Origin: UBA1672 sp964352665
GTDB lineage: Bacteria; Pseudomonadota; Alphaproteobacteria; Micavibrionales; Micavibrionaceae
DNA: 64,000 nucleotides
Assembly: GCA_964352665.1 (NCBI GenBank)
Contig: CAYGSJ010000001.1
Span: forward strand, 434,001 to 498,000
Direction: 5' to 3'
Part shown: positions 1 through 7,830 of the stretch, one piece after another
Layout: every line of letters starts with the position of its first letter
Position numbering within the stretch: the first letter of the stretch is position 1
The notes under the pieces: model-generated
Told to the model about the DNA's origin: nothing
What the model saw: only the letters and a program-made list of their open reading frames with translations
The model's database searches: none
Translations under genes and position numbers: made by a program

Positions 1-2
1 AA

Positions 3-800
3 TATTTCGTTCCGTTTTCCCTATGGCTGCCTGATTATGCGTGGGACGGGTTTATGGCGAACAGAAATGCCTTTATGGTTGTTTTTGTCATGGTCTTTAT
101 ATTTGTTATCTGGAATGACAGCATAAAACCGCCCCCCATTCCCACGCGCCTGATCTATATATTCTGGTTATGTTTGCCAACATTTCTGATTTACAACTCG
201 TCACGCACGGCGTGGGTTCTGCTTGTTCCTTTACTTGTTTTTCTTTTTGTAAAAAATCCTGTTGCGCGCGCGAGGAATGTACTTCCTGTCCTGCTTATTG
301 GCATCGTGCTCGCGAAGGGCGCTTTGTTTCTTGCCGCCAACCCGTATGCGCAAACCCTTCCGGCAGATCAAATGCGAAGGCTCATGATTGCCGTAACAGG
401 AGAAGAGGTTACACATGATGGCGATCAAAACCGCTTTATTGCTATTGAGGATGGCCTTGACCTGTATACCCGGCATAACCCCTTCATAGGTGCCGGCCTA
501 GGGAGTTATAAGCCGTTTCAAAGTACAAAGCGCGGTGCTTTTATAGATGTCATCGATTTTACTGGCTTATGGCTTTTGGTTGAAACGGGCCTGCTTGGCC
601 TTCTGAGTTTTGCCGGATTCTTTATAGTTTGCGCTCTTTCCCTTTACAAACAGGGTTATAAGGAAGGAAGTAGCCCCTACCATCGCGCTATGCTGATCTT
701 CCTTATTGCATTTGCCACTATTTCAACCCTGCATGAAGTCATGTATACGCGATTTCTGTGGTTTGCCATGGGATTAGCGCTTGCCTACAGGAAAAATTGA
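3..800 (+). CDS. O-antigen ligase/polymerase family membrane protein, 3' part (5' end outside window)
   Basis: The reading frame is open from the first bases, so the gene begins upstream of the window and only about 265 C-terminal residues are visible. It is a very hydrophobic protein with several membrane segments. Two features recall the Wzy_C/WaaL domain: the segment DGFMANRNAF followed by membrane helices, and a periplasmic-looking loop (about LAANPYAQTLPADQM to the GAGLGSYKPFQ region) before the last helices. Such proteins join or polymerise lipid-linked glycan units at the periplasmic face of the inner membrane. Which of the two reactions this one performs cannot be told. The ATG at 54 is internal to the domain, not the start. 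Confidence 0.72.
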   Translation, partial: YFVPFSLWLPDYAWDGFMANRNAFMVVFVMVFIFVIWNDSIKPPPIPTRLIYIFWLCLPTFLIYNSSRTAWVLLVPLLVFLFVKNPVARARNVLPVLLIGIVLAKGALFLAANPYAQTLPADQMRRLMIAVTGEEVTHDGDQNRFIAIEDGLDLYTRHNPFIGAGLGSYKPFQSTKRGAFIDVIDFTGLWLLVETGLLGLLSFAGFFIVCALSLYKQGYKEGSSPYHRAMLIFLIAFATISTLHEVMYTRFLWFAMGLALAYRKN

Positions 801-854
801 CATGAATTCTGATTACACAGTACTATGCCTCCAAGAAAAATCTTGAGGTCAAAA

Positions 855-1190
855 ATGAGTAATTTAAGGCTGGTATTACAGTTCACCTCCACAGCACAAA
901 GAGATTATCCCGATGAATGCTGGCTCGTTGCAGAGGGACTGCACGATGCCGCGAAAGAATGCCGCATGACATTAGCACGTGCACCATTTATCAGCGAAAC
1001 GGGTGGTGTCGTTTCAAAAGCAGTTATTGAAATTACCGACCTTGACCCGCGACAAGGCGGCAATGTCGGCAGCGCTGTCATCGGCACCGCCACAGGCAAG
1101 CTTTTAGATAGGGAAGTAGCCTCAAGGGTACATAGAGTCCAGGATGGTACTGGGCAGCCTACAAACACATATACCGTAGATATCGGATAG
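855..1190 (+). CDS. hypothetical protein, 111 aa
   Basis: I do not recognise this family. The start at 855 is preferred over the upstream ATG at 825 because a GAGGTC Shine-Dalgarno-like stretch lies a few bases before it. The protein has no signal peptide, membrane segment or cysteine-rich motif. It looks like a small soluble alpha/beta protein with a Gly-rich middle (QGGNVGSAVIGTATG) and a polar C-terminus. It follows the glycan gene by 54 bases on the same strand, so co-transcription is possible, but no functional link is evident. Confidence 0.55.
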   Translation: MSNLRLVLQFTSTAQRDYPDECWLVAEGLHDAAKECRMTLARAPFISETGGVVSKAVIEITDLDPRQGGNVGSAVIGTATGKLLDREVASRVHRVQDGTGQPTNTYTVDIG

Positions 1191-1344
1191 GTAGTATTTC
1201 AAAAAATGGTGGCGGTACAGCTATGGAACGCTCCCGCTAAGCCCTTAAGATATCCTACAGAACCCTAAACGAACTCCTGCGAATACCCCCAATTCTGCTC
1301 CTTTCGGAGCATCCTTGCGAAACCTATAGAGACTGCGGAGAAAA

Positions 1345-1419
1345 TGGTGGGCGGTACTGGGATTGAACCAGTGACCCCTTGCGTGTCGAGCAAGTGCTCT
1401 ACCGCTGAGCTAACCGCCC
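1345..1419 (-). tRNA. tRNA-Val (anticodon GAC)
   Basis: On the minus strand the sequence folds as a standard 75-nt cloverleaf. It has a 7-bp acceptor stem (GGGCGGT/ACCGCCC), a D arm GCTC-AGCGGTA-GAGC, a perfect 5-bp anticodon stem CTTGC/GCAAG, and a T arm ACTGG-TTCAATC-CCAGT. The 3' end is an A discriminator plus an encoded CCA. The anticodon loop reads TCGACAC, giving anticodon GAC (valine). Position 33 is C instead of the near-universal U. Shifting the loop by one base to read CGA would destroy the stem, so GAC is retained. Confidence 0.93.
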
Positions 1420-1490
1420 ACTCTTGCGGTTTGGATGATAGTGGTACGCAAAAATGAGGCAAAAAACAAGCCTAAAAATACCAGAATTTC

Positions 1491-2834
1491 CTATAATTCA
1501 TCGTGAAACGCTTGTGTTTCCTGTGGAGGATCGAGTGCCCCGGGCTGATCTTTATGAATTTTAGTCAAAATATGAAACAGCGCCGTATAAGCGATCACAG
1601 CTGTATTAAGATCACAAAACAAAGTGACAACCATAGTACCAAGAACAAACAACATCTCAAGGTGCGAGATAGAGCCGTGTGGCGTAATAAAGGTAACCGA
1701 TGGCGGAAAAGTTCTGTGTTTTAACTGTCTGAAATAAATGATTATGGGGTCCCAGTCAAAAACATCATACCCGACCTTTATCAATATCCCTGAAAACACC
1801 GCCGAAGGAATATAGCCAAGCATATCCTGAAACAGCAGGATTTCGATTAAAACAAAAATGCCGGCCAACATGCCCGCCAACCTTAAACTTGCCTTCTCTT
1901 TCACCATTAAGACTGAGCGAATAGTAGCTTGCGCGCCAGGAATACCTCCAACTATAGCGGCAGCTCCACTGGCCACACCTTGCGCGATTAACTCTTTGTT
2001 TTGCTGGGTCTTTTCCTGTGTCATTTTGTCAACAACCACCGATGTCAATAATGTGTCCAGATAGCACAAAAGCGCAAGCTGTAGTGCGAAAGGGAGCGCC
2101 ATTTTTAAATCATGCAGCGTGATCTCATAAGAAATTTGAGAGACCACGAGTTCCTGCAAATCACTAAAGCTATAGATACTCCCCTCTAGATCAGTAAACT
2201 GAACCGGAAGCTGCAGCAGCGCTGCAGCAGAAGAGACAACAATAACACCAACAAGCGTGCCGGGAAGAAAAGAAGCATAACGAGGGATGGTTTTTTGAAT
2301 AAGTAATGGAACAAAACACACACAGGTGATGGTCGCCATAATAAGAAACAAATTTGCTGTTAATGGTCCATCTAGAGCCTGCGCTCCATTTAGCCCGAAT
2401 AAAAGATTGATCTGTGATACCCAGATTAATAAAGCAATACCATTCATAAAGCCGGAAATAACAACTTGAGGAATTACTGTAATAAATCGTCCTACCCTCA
2501 ACACACCCAAAAGAATAACAATTACCGCCATCATCAAAAACACAAGTGTTACGAATTGGTCACTTGTTAATCCCGCATGATATTGCGAAACAGAAAACGC
2601 AACGACAACGGCAGAAACAGCGCTCATTGGCGCTGTTGGGCCCGAACATTGGATGCGGGTTCCTCCAATAAAAGAGGTTATAAACGCAATAACGGCCGAA
2701 GAGATCATACCGGCAAACGCGCCTCTTCCCGACAAAATACCCAAAGAAGCCCCCAGACTGATTGCAACGAAGCTAACCGCAAGAGCAACGGCTATATTTC
2801 GCATTATTTCGGAGGCATTAGGGGCCTTTTGCAT
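1491..2834 (-). CDS. SulP-family inorganic anion transporter without a STAS domain
   Basis: The protein has about 447 residues and ten or more hydrophobic segments. SulP hallmarks are GGTRIQCSGPTAPMSAV near the N-terminus and the segment QLALLCYLDTLLTSVVVDKMTQ followed by NKELIAQGVASGAAAIVGGIPGAQATIRS. SulP carriers move sulfate, bicarbonate, dicarboxylates or other anions by symport or exchange, and the substrate here is unknown. Most SulP proteins end in a cytosolic STAS domain of about 100 residues. This one stops about 30 residues after the last membrane helix. The start at 2834 has AGGA eight bases upstream and is preferred over the ATG at 2885, which would add 17 residues. Confidence 0.85.
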   Translation of the reverse strand: MQKAPNASEIMRNIAVALAVSFVAISLGASLGILSGRGAFAGMISSAVIAFITSFIGGTRIQCSGPTAPMSAVSAVVVAFSVSQYHAGLTSDQFVTLVFLMMAVIVILLGVLRVGRFITVIPQVVISGFMNGIALLIWVSQINLLFGLNGAQALDGPLTANLFLIMATITCVCFVPLLIQKTIPRYASFLPGTLVGVIVVSSAAALLQLPVQFTDLEGSIYSFSDLQELVVSQISYEITLHDLKMALPFALQLALLCYLDTLLTSVVVDKMTQEKTQQNKELIAQGVASGAAAIVGGIPGAQATIRSVLMVKEKASLRLAGMLAGIFVLIEILLFQDMLGYIPSAVFSGILIKVGYDVFDWDPIIIYFRQLKHRTFPPSVTFITPHGSISHLEMLFVLGTMVVTLFCDLNTAVIAYTALFHILTKIHKDQPGALDPPQETQAFHDEL

Positions 2835-3021
2835 GGTTTTTATCCTGTATGGGTGGGCAAGCCTTAACCGCTTAATCGCGCTCATTGTAAGGGAAAACCT
2901 TTTAAAAGGGCATGTTCAAGCGTATTTAATCCCCTTATTTTTAATATATTTACATAAAGTTAACACTATGAAATCATTAAAAAATAAGGAAAAAAGTAAT
3001 GATCTTTTATGTCTTTCGCGC

Positions 3022-3027
3022 TATAAT
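3022..3027 (+). promoter_or_regulatory. candidate -10 element upstream of the pilus-N-domain gene
   Basis: A perfect TATAAT lies about 65-75 bases before the start codons at 3091/3103, in AT-rich intergenic DNA. At 17 bases upstream there is only a weak -35 match (ATGATC). This is a pattern match only. Confidence 0.35.
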
Positions 3028-3090
3028 TAGGGGGTATAGGTTTTCTTGCCTTTATGTTATCCTTTTGGTCCCTGTGATTGGACGTCTTTA

Positions 3091-3696
3091 ATGGTTAAAC
3101 TTATGAATAAAACAAAATTCTTATCCCTGTTCTGCGTGTTGTTTTTAAGCAGCTACGCCTTTGCCGTACATGCCGAAGACGGTGTTGTAGATATTCTCCC
3201 CACTATGGTGGAGGCAGATAGCACTGATTTGGTTCCCGCAGATACGGCAACGCATCCGGCTATTCGGATGACCCCCGATAAATCGGAGTTAATCAAGCTT
3301 GAAATAGATGCAGCCACCGTTGTTGTTGGAAATCCTGCGCACATTAATGTCATCGCAGACTCCTCGAAAACACTTGTACTTGTCCCTCGCCTTCCGGGTG
3401 CGACATACGTTACAGTTTTGGGGAAAAAAGGTCAGGTCATTATGCAGCGTCACGTTATCGTTGCCAGCCCTCAAAAAGATTATATCCGTGTAAAACGAAC
3501 ATGCACCGATGATGCCGGTAAAGGATGCCAGCAAACCAGTGTTTTCTATTGTCCGGATATGTGCCATGAAATTGCGGTTGGTGTCCCACAAGAGGAAAGC
3601 ACGCAAAGTGACGCATCAAAAGGAAATGAAGGCAATCTAGGGAACGATTCTTCTTCTGACGAAGAAGAGGGCGAACCTGGGTCCGAAACTGAATAA
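3091..3696 (+). CDS. periplasmic pilus/secretin N-terminal-domain protein
   Basis: A signal peptide (MNKTKFLSLFCVLFLSSYAFAVHA) is followed by one domain of about 70 residues. That domain runs from MTPDKSELIKLEIDAATVVV to GQVIMQRHVIVA and matches in pattern the N-terminal domain of the CpaC secretin encoded at 11617-13107 (ITLGKADIVTLPEGVSDVLV and onward). Four cysteines follow (CTDDAGKGC, CPDMC), then an acidic, low-complexity tail. Proteins carrying only this domain accompany Tad pili and are thought to work with the secretin in the periplasm. The start is 3091 or 3103. The gene precedes a TadD-like lipoprotein gene by 37 bases, so the two probably form an operon. Confidence 0.75.
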   Translation: MVKLMNKTKFLSLFCVLFLSSYAFAVHAEDGVVDILPTMVEADSTDLVPADTATHPAIRMTPDKSELIKLEIDAATVVVGNPAHINVIADSSKTLVLVPRLPGATYVTVLGKKGQVIMQRHVIVASPQKDYIRVKRTCTDDAGKGCQQTSVFYCPDMCHEIAVGVPQEESTQSDASKGNEGNLGNDSSSDEEEGEPGSETE

Positions 3697-3733
3697 GTAT
3701 TAATGGAGCGCATAATCGTAAGGCTAAGAGAGC

Positions 3734-4426
3734 ATGAAAAATATCACACATTATATCGTTATGGCCGTTTTTGCAGGACAGTTGGCTGCGTGTCAATCAA
3801 CTGGTGAAAACCAACCCGACGTGACCAAAAAAGGGAACGGAGAGGTTTCGGAGCGCGTTGATGCCGCAATTGAAAAGGCGGTTATTACAGCATCGAAGGA
3901 CAGCTCCTCCACGGCTAATCTTTTTGCTTTTGAAAAAGAATACAAGCGCAGCAGCGACAATCCTGAAGTGGCTCTTTCTTACGCGCGCGCCTTACGTCAG
4001 GCAAACCTGCATGATCGTGCCTTTATGGTTTTATCCCCTTTTGCAGACTCTGATGTGTCCCATCCAGGCATTCATACAGAAATGTCTATGATTTCCTTGA
4101 GTCTTGGCAATTATGACGCGGCAGAGCGCTATGCTCAGGCTGCTGTACTGGAAAATCCCGAAGATTTTCAAGCCTATCAGAACCTCGGCATTGCCCTTGA
4201 TGCCAAGGAAATGCATCCGGAAGCCGAACGTGCCTTCCGCAAGGGGCTTGAGCATTGGAAAGGCAATCCAACAACCATCATGAACAATCTTGCGCTTAAT
4301 TTGGCGACACAGGGCTTTGTAGACGAAGCCGTAGAGGTTCTTGAGCGTGCACATTCCATTTCACCGGATCGTGTAGAGATAGAGCGTAATTTGCGCATTA
4401 TCCGCACCTTGAACGAGCGCGAATAG
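3734..4426 (+). CDS. TadD-like TPR lipoprotein
   Basis: The N-terminus is a lipoprotein signal with lipobox LAAC (Cys20), so the mature protein should be lipid-anchored, probably in the outer membrane. From about residue 60 to the end it is built of tetratricopeptide repeats, for example NPEDFQAYQNLGIALDAKEMHPEAERAFRKGL and NPTTIMNNLALNLATQGFVDEAVEVLERA. This size and design match TadD, the Tad pilotin-like lipoprotein that helps place or assemble the secretin. Its position beside the lone pilus-N-domain gene and about 1.4 kb from tadC supports this. TPR lipoproteins are diverse, so the exact role is inferred. Confidence 0.75.
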   Translation: MKNITHYIVMAVFAGQLAACQSTGENQPDVTKKGNGEVSERVDAAIEKAVITASKDSSSTANLFAFEKEYKRSSDNPEVALSYARALRQANLHDRAFMVLSPFADSDVSHPGIHTEMSMISLSLGNYDAAERYAQAAVLENPEDFQAYQNLGIALDAKEMHPEAERAFRKGLEHWKGNPTTIMNNLALNLATQGFVDEAVEVLERAHSISPDRVEIERNLRIIRTLNERE

Positions 4427-4509
4427 TAGCAAGGCCCTTCACCTTTATCTTGCAATATTCTGACAAATAACGATATTCTGCTTATAAAATAACAGAGTAT
4501 GCGGGATTT

Positions 4510-5859
4510 ATGTTACCATCAGACCTTAATGCAGACACACCCAACCCAATTGCTATCGCACTTCGTTCAAGAATGAAGGGGCAGTTTTTGGCGTCTTTCG
4601 CCCGCGTAGAACAATCTATGCCCAACTGGAAGGATGCTAAGATTGTTATATATGGAAGCACGCTCATCCGCCAATTGGCCTTAAATGAGGGTATCGAGTT
4701 TCCTTTTAGTGGTATCAAGTCTAGCGATATAGATATAGGTGTATTCGAACATCCCGCCAAAGCACAAGACTTCAGAGCACTTCTCCAACAAAATGTGAGC
4801 CCTAAAATTCGTGAAGCTGTTCAAGCCTCAGGGTTTGGTGTTTTTAGGCAGGGCTCTGGGGGAAAAGAAACTCTTGTTGCAGCAGAGGACATTAGCAATC
4901 TGCCCGATTCCTTTTTTGTCGGCGATTTCTTTGTTGTAGAAACCTTTACGCCCGAACAGATGCATGAGGCACTGCAATCTCACCCGGAATATGATGACGA
5001 GCTTCAATCATTGATACCAGACGAACCCATGGAAGTAAGATTGGTTCTTGGCGTTAACGATAAGCATTTTCCTGTTCTTATGCCACCTATTAAAACTACA
5101 CCCGAAACCGGAGAAGGGCATTTTTATAGAACTAAGGCACTGGATATGCTGGCTGGTAAAATTGTCCGCTGTATGACAGATAAATACAAGCCCGCAGACC
5201 TGATTGATATTTGTAATCTGTATCATGCAAAAAATAGAGACACTGGTAGGTATTGGTTAAACTTTGATCCTGAAAGCCCCGATAACGACATTGATACGCT
5301 TCGTGTTTTAGTGATTAGCTATTTACCTATGTCGCGTGGCATTCACCCTGAGCGCACAAATTTAACTGCAATTTTTGAAGGTACAGAAGAAAAAATACAA
5401 CGTTTTCTCGAAGACACCAAACCACAAATTGATTCCCGAAGACACAAGCTCCTTGACGATTCAGCCACCTCTATTTTTGGTACCGCAAATAAACTTTTGT
5501 CTGTTGTGTTTGGCGTGCGCTCAATACCAGCCTACGGCCCCCTAAATCTGACTGACAGGGAAATGAGCTTCTTTGATGAAATGAACGGAAACTACGCACG
5601 CGCACAAATGGTTAAACCGGCCCAAACACCCACGCGCTTTCTCGGGATGACCTTTGGGCAAAGTTCCGATCCCGTATTTGAACGAAAGCGTGTTTCGGGC
5701 CAACCACGTATAAATGTATCTTTTCTGGAAGAAGAATATCCCGAAGTATTTAGGAGAAGACCTGCCATAAAAGACTTAATCGCCAGAAGCCCTATTTTGG
5801 AGGACAGAGTTTCAGAGACAATCGTTCGCGCGGGAAGTGAAGTATCCCTTGATTTTTAG
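4510..5859 (+). CDS. AbiEii-like nucleotidyltransferase-fold protein, orphan
   Basis: This 449-residue soluble protein shows nucleotidyltransferase signatures: IVIYGSTLIRQL (GS at 49-50) followed by SSDIDIGVFE (catalytic-type DxD at 73-75). Further on is KALDMLAGKIVRCM...KYKPADLIDI (about residues 209-234), which resembles the Lys/Arg-rich helix and DLxD motif of AbiEii/AbiGii toxins. Those proteins act as kinases or nucleotidyltransferases, some of them on tRNA. No AbiEi-type antitoxin gene is adjacent, since the neighbours are Tad genes. The roughly 200-residue C-terminal part is unrecognised. Base composition looks like its surroundings. The family call is from motifs only. Confidence 0.6.
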   Translation: MLPSDLNADTPNPIAIALRSRMKGQFLASFARVEQSMPNWKDAKIVIYGSTLIRQLALNEGIEFPFSGIKSSDIDIGVFEHPAKAQDFRALLQQNVSPKIREAVQASGFGVFRQGSGGKETLVAAEDISNLPDSFFVGDFFVVETFTPEQMHEALQSHPEYDDELQSLIPDEPMEVRLVLGVNDKHFPVLMPPIKTTPETGEGHFYRTKALDMLAGKIVRCMTDKYKPADLIDICNLYHAKNRDTGRYWLNFDPESPDNDIDTLRVLVISYLPMSRGIHPERTNLTAIFEGTEEKIQRFLEDTKPQIDSRRHKLLDDSATSIFGTANKLLSVVFGVRSIPAYGPLNLTDREMSFFDEMNGNYARAQMVKPAQTPTRFLGMTFGQSSDPVFERKRVSGQPRINVSFLEEEYPEVFRRRPAIKDLIARSPILEDRVSETIVRAGSEVSLDF

Positions 5860-5872
5860 ATATCAGTATTAA

Positions 5873-6826
5873 TTAGCCGCCACTGCGCATTTCTGTGACC
5901 TGAATGCCAGCTGGCCCAAGAATAATAATAAAGAGCACAGGCAAGAAGAACAAAATCATCGGCACGGTTAGTTTGGGCGGCAAGGATGCGGCCTTTTGCT
6001 CTGCCGCGGCCATACGCATATCACGTAATTCATCCGACATCACACGCATAGCCTGAGAGATCGACGTCCCGTATTGTTCGGCCTGAATAAGGGAGGTTGC
6101 AAAGGTCTTGCCTGCTCCGCTCCCTACGCGACGGGCAAAATCCTGTAATGCTTTGCGACGGTCATTGAGCATGGCCATTTCAGCACAGAGAATACCCAGC
6201 TCTTCAGCGAGAATGTCCGACTGCTCTGCGACCTCTTCGGCAACGCGCTGCACTGTTTGCTCCAATCCAATACCGCCCTGCACACAGATCAGCATCATGT
6301 CGAGTGCATCAGGAAAAACCAGATTGATTTCTTCCTGTCGTTTTAGGATGATATTTTTTACCAGAATGTCGGGTAACTTGAACCCAAAAAGGGCAACGCC
6401 CAAAATCATAAGCGCGGCCACACCATCAGAGTATTGTTTTTCATCAGGAAGTGCCGTGAGGTAGAATGTACAGATCACCGTAAATAAAATTGGAAGCACA
6501 ACGCGGGACACCATAAATTTAAGGTGCGCCTTCGGATTACGGATACCCGCCTGAAGCATTTTATCGCGCGCCTTCTCGCCCATTGTTCCGGCCAATCTTT
6601 GGAACCTGTAGAACATGGCCATATTATCAGCGGCAGATACACTGTCTTCTTTTATAATCTTCGGACCTTCTCGCGCCGTTTTATAGAGGTCCTGACGACG
6701 TTTTTCAATAATAGATTTTGTTTTTTCCTTTTGATCAGACTTTTGTAAATAAGGAAAAGCAAAGGCTGCGAAAGACAGCCCAGCCGCAAGAGCCGCAAGA
6801 ATTGTAATAATCAGTTCATTACTCAT
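5873..6826 (-). CDS. tadC: Tad pilus inner-membrane platform protein TadC
   Basis: A type II secretion F-domain protein of 317 residues, the usual TadC length. It has N-terminal and central membrane segments, a cytosolic GSPII_F domain (LVFPDALDMMLICVQGGIGLEQTVQRVAEEV..., FATSLIQAEQYGTSISQAMRVMSDELRDMRM) and a C-terminal hydrophobic helix ending in LPVLFIIILGPAGIQ. With TadB it forms the platform on which the CpaF ATPase acts to polymerise Flp pilin. It is the last gene of the main minus-strand run, 15 bases after tadB. Confidence 0.93.
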   Translation of the reverse strand: MSNELIITILAALAAGLSFAAFAFPYLQKSDQKEKTKSIIEKRRQDLYKTAREGPKIIKEDSVSAADNMAMFYRFQRLAGTMGEKARDKMLQAGIRNPKAHLKFMVSRVVLPILFTVICTFYLTALPDEKQYSDGVAALMILGVALFGFKLPDILVKNIILKRQEEINLVFPDALDMMLICVQGGIGLEQTVQRVAEEVAEQSDILAEELGILCAEMAMLNDRRKALQDFARRVGSGAGKTFATSLIQAEQYGTSISQAMRVMSDELRDMRMAAAEQKAASLPPKLTVPMILFFLPVLFIIILGPAGIQVTEMRSGG

Positions 6827-6841
6827 TTGGCTCCTCCTTTC

Positions 6842-7825
6842 CTATATCTTGAAGTTAATCATTTGTTTCATAACAAGCACGCCACAGGTCATCCAGAACG
6901 CAGAGCCCATAAGCATACCCTTCCCCGTAGGTGTCGTAAAAAGCGGCTCCAAATATCCGGGGTTAGCAAAATACAAACCAATAGCAACAATTGGTGGCAA
7001 GGACCCTATAATCCCGGCAGAGGCAATAGCCTCCGAGGAAAGTGCCATAACTTTTCTTTTTAATCTGAAACGCGCACGGATAACCCTTGATAAGTTTGTT
7101 AGTACTTCCGAGAGGCTTGACCCTGTCTGTGCCTGAATCGCAAGACCAGCAGCAAACATTTTCATTTCCGGCAAAGGCATGCGTTTTGTACCTTCTAATG
7201 CTGCTTCGTGCAAAGGCACACCTATTTTTTGCTTATCATAGATAATGGACATTTCCTCGCTGACCGGCCCATCGAATTCCTTACTAATCATTACAACAGC
7301 TTCGGCAACCGGCATACCAGCCTGCAAAAGACGTACAACGGCATCGAGTGCGTCAGCGAAACTCTCAAGGAATTTTTTCTGTCTTCTTTGAATCGCCTTT
7401 TTAAGAACAAAGCGTGGCAAGCCCAGAAATCCAGTTACTGCCACTAGAATCATAGCTACCGATGAAAAGGCCATAATTTTGGCCAATAAAACGCAAACAA
7501 CACAACTTAGTAAGGACATTAACCAGAATTTTGTGGGTGTTATTGCCCAACCCGCTTGCTGTAACTTCAGCCCGAGCGTAACCTTTCCATCACCGCTTTC
7601 TGATTGATCTTCTTCTTTATTGGCTTTTAGTTTTTTGGCAATTTCAGCACGACGCTTATTCTGCAGATCTTTTTCGTCGATTTTAGTTTCGCTGACGCTG
7701 CTCCCCCTGATAATATCAATGTTCTTTTTTGATTGCTTGTTCGTCATATTCGTAAGAACAAAAATGATGATAGCAGCAACCAAAAAAACAATAAGAGCAA
7801 TAAGAACAATCTGAAGCGTTGTCAT
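6842..7825 (-). CDS. tadB: Tad pilus inner-membrane platform protein TadB
   Basis: The 327-residue protein has an N-terminal membrane helix, a basic linker, two central membrane helices (about 95-140) and a GSPII_F domain with FADALDAVVRLLQAGMPVAEAVVMISKEF and FAAGLAIQAQTGSSLSEVLTNLSRVIRARF, followed by C-terminal helices. This is the standard TadB plan. It lies 5 bases after cpaF and 15 before tadC, so the three are surely co-transcribed. Confidence 0.93.
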   Translation of the reverse strand: MTTLQIVLIALIVFLVAAIIIFVLTNMTNKQSKKNIDIIRGSSVSETKIDEKDLQNKRRAEIAKKLKANKEEDQSESGDGKVTLGLKLQQAGWAITPTKFWLMSLLSCVVCVLLAKIMAFSSVAMILVAVTGFLGLPRFVLKKAIQRRQKKFLESFADALDAVVRLLQAGMPVAEAVVMISKEFDGPVSEEMSIIYDKQKIGVPLHEAALEGTKRMPLPEMKMFAAGLAIQAQTGSSLSEVLTNLSRVIRARFRLKRKVMALSSEAIASAGIIGSLPPIVAIGLYFANPGYLEPLFTTPTGKGMLMGSAFWMTCGVLVMKQMINFKI

Positions 7826-7830
7826 AGTTT

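Noticed and set aside
1376..1404. Reading the tRNA as Ser (CGA anticodon) to restore U33
   Set aside because: Shifting the loop breaks the perfect 5-bp anticodon stem, and the short variable arm does not fit tRNA-Ser.
1265..1462. 65-aa open frame on the minus strand over the tRNA
   Set aside because: It reads through the tRNA-Val gene. The cloverleaf explains the sequence.
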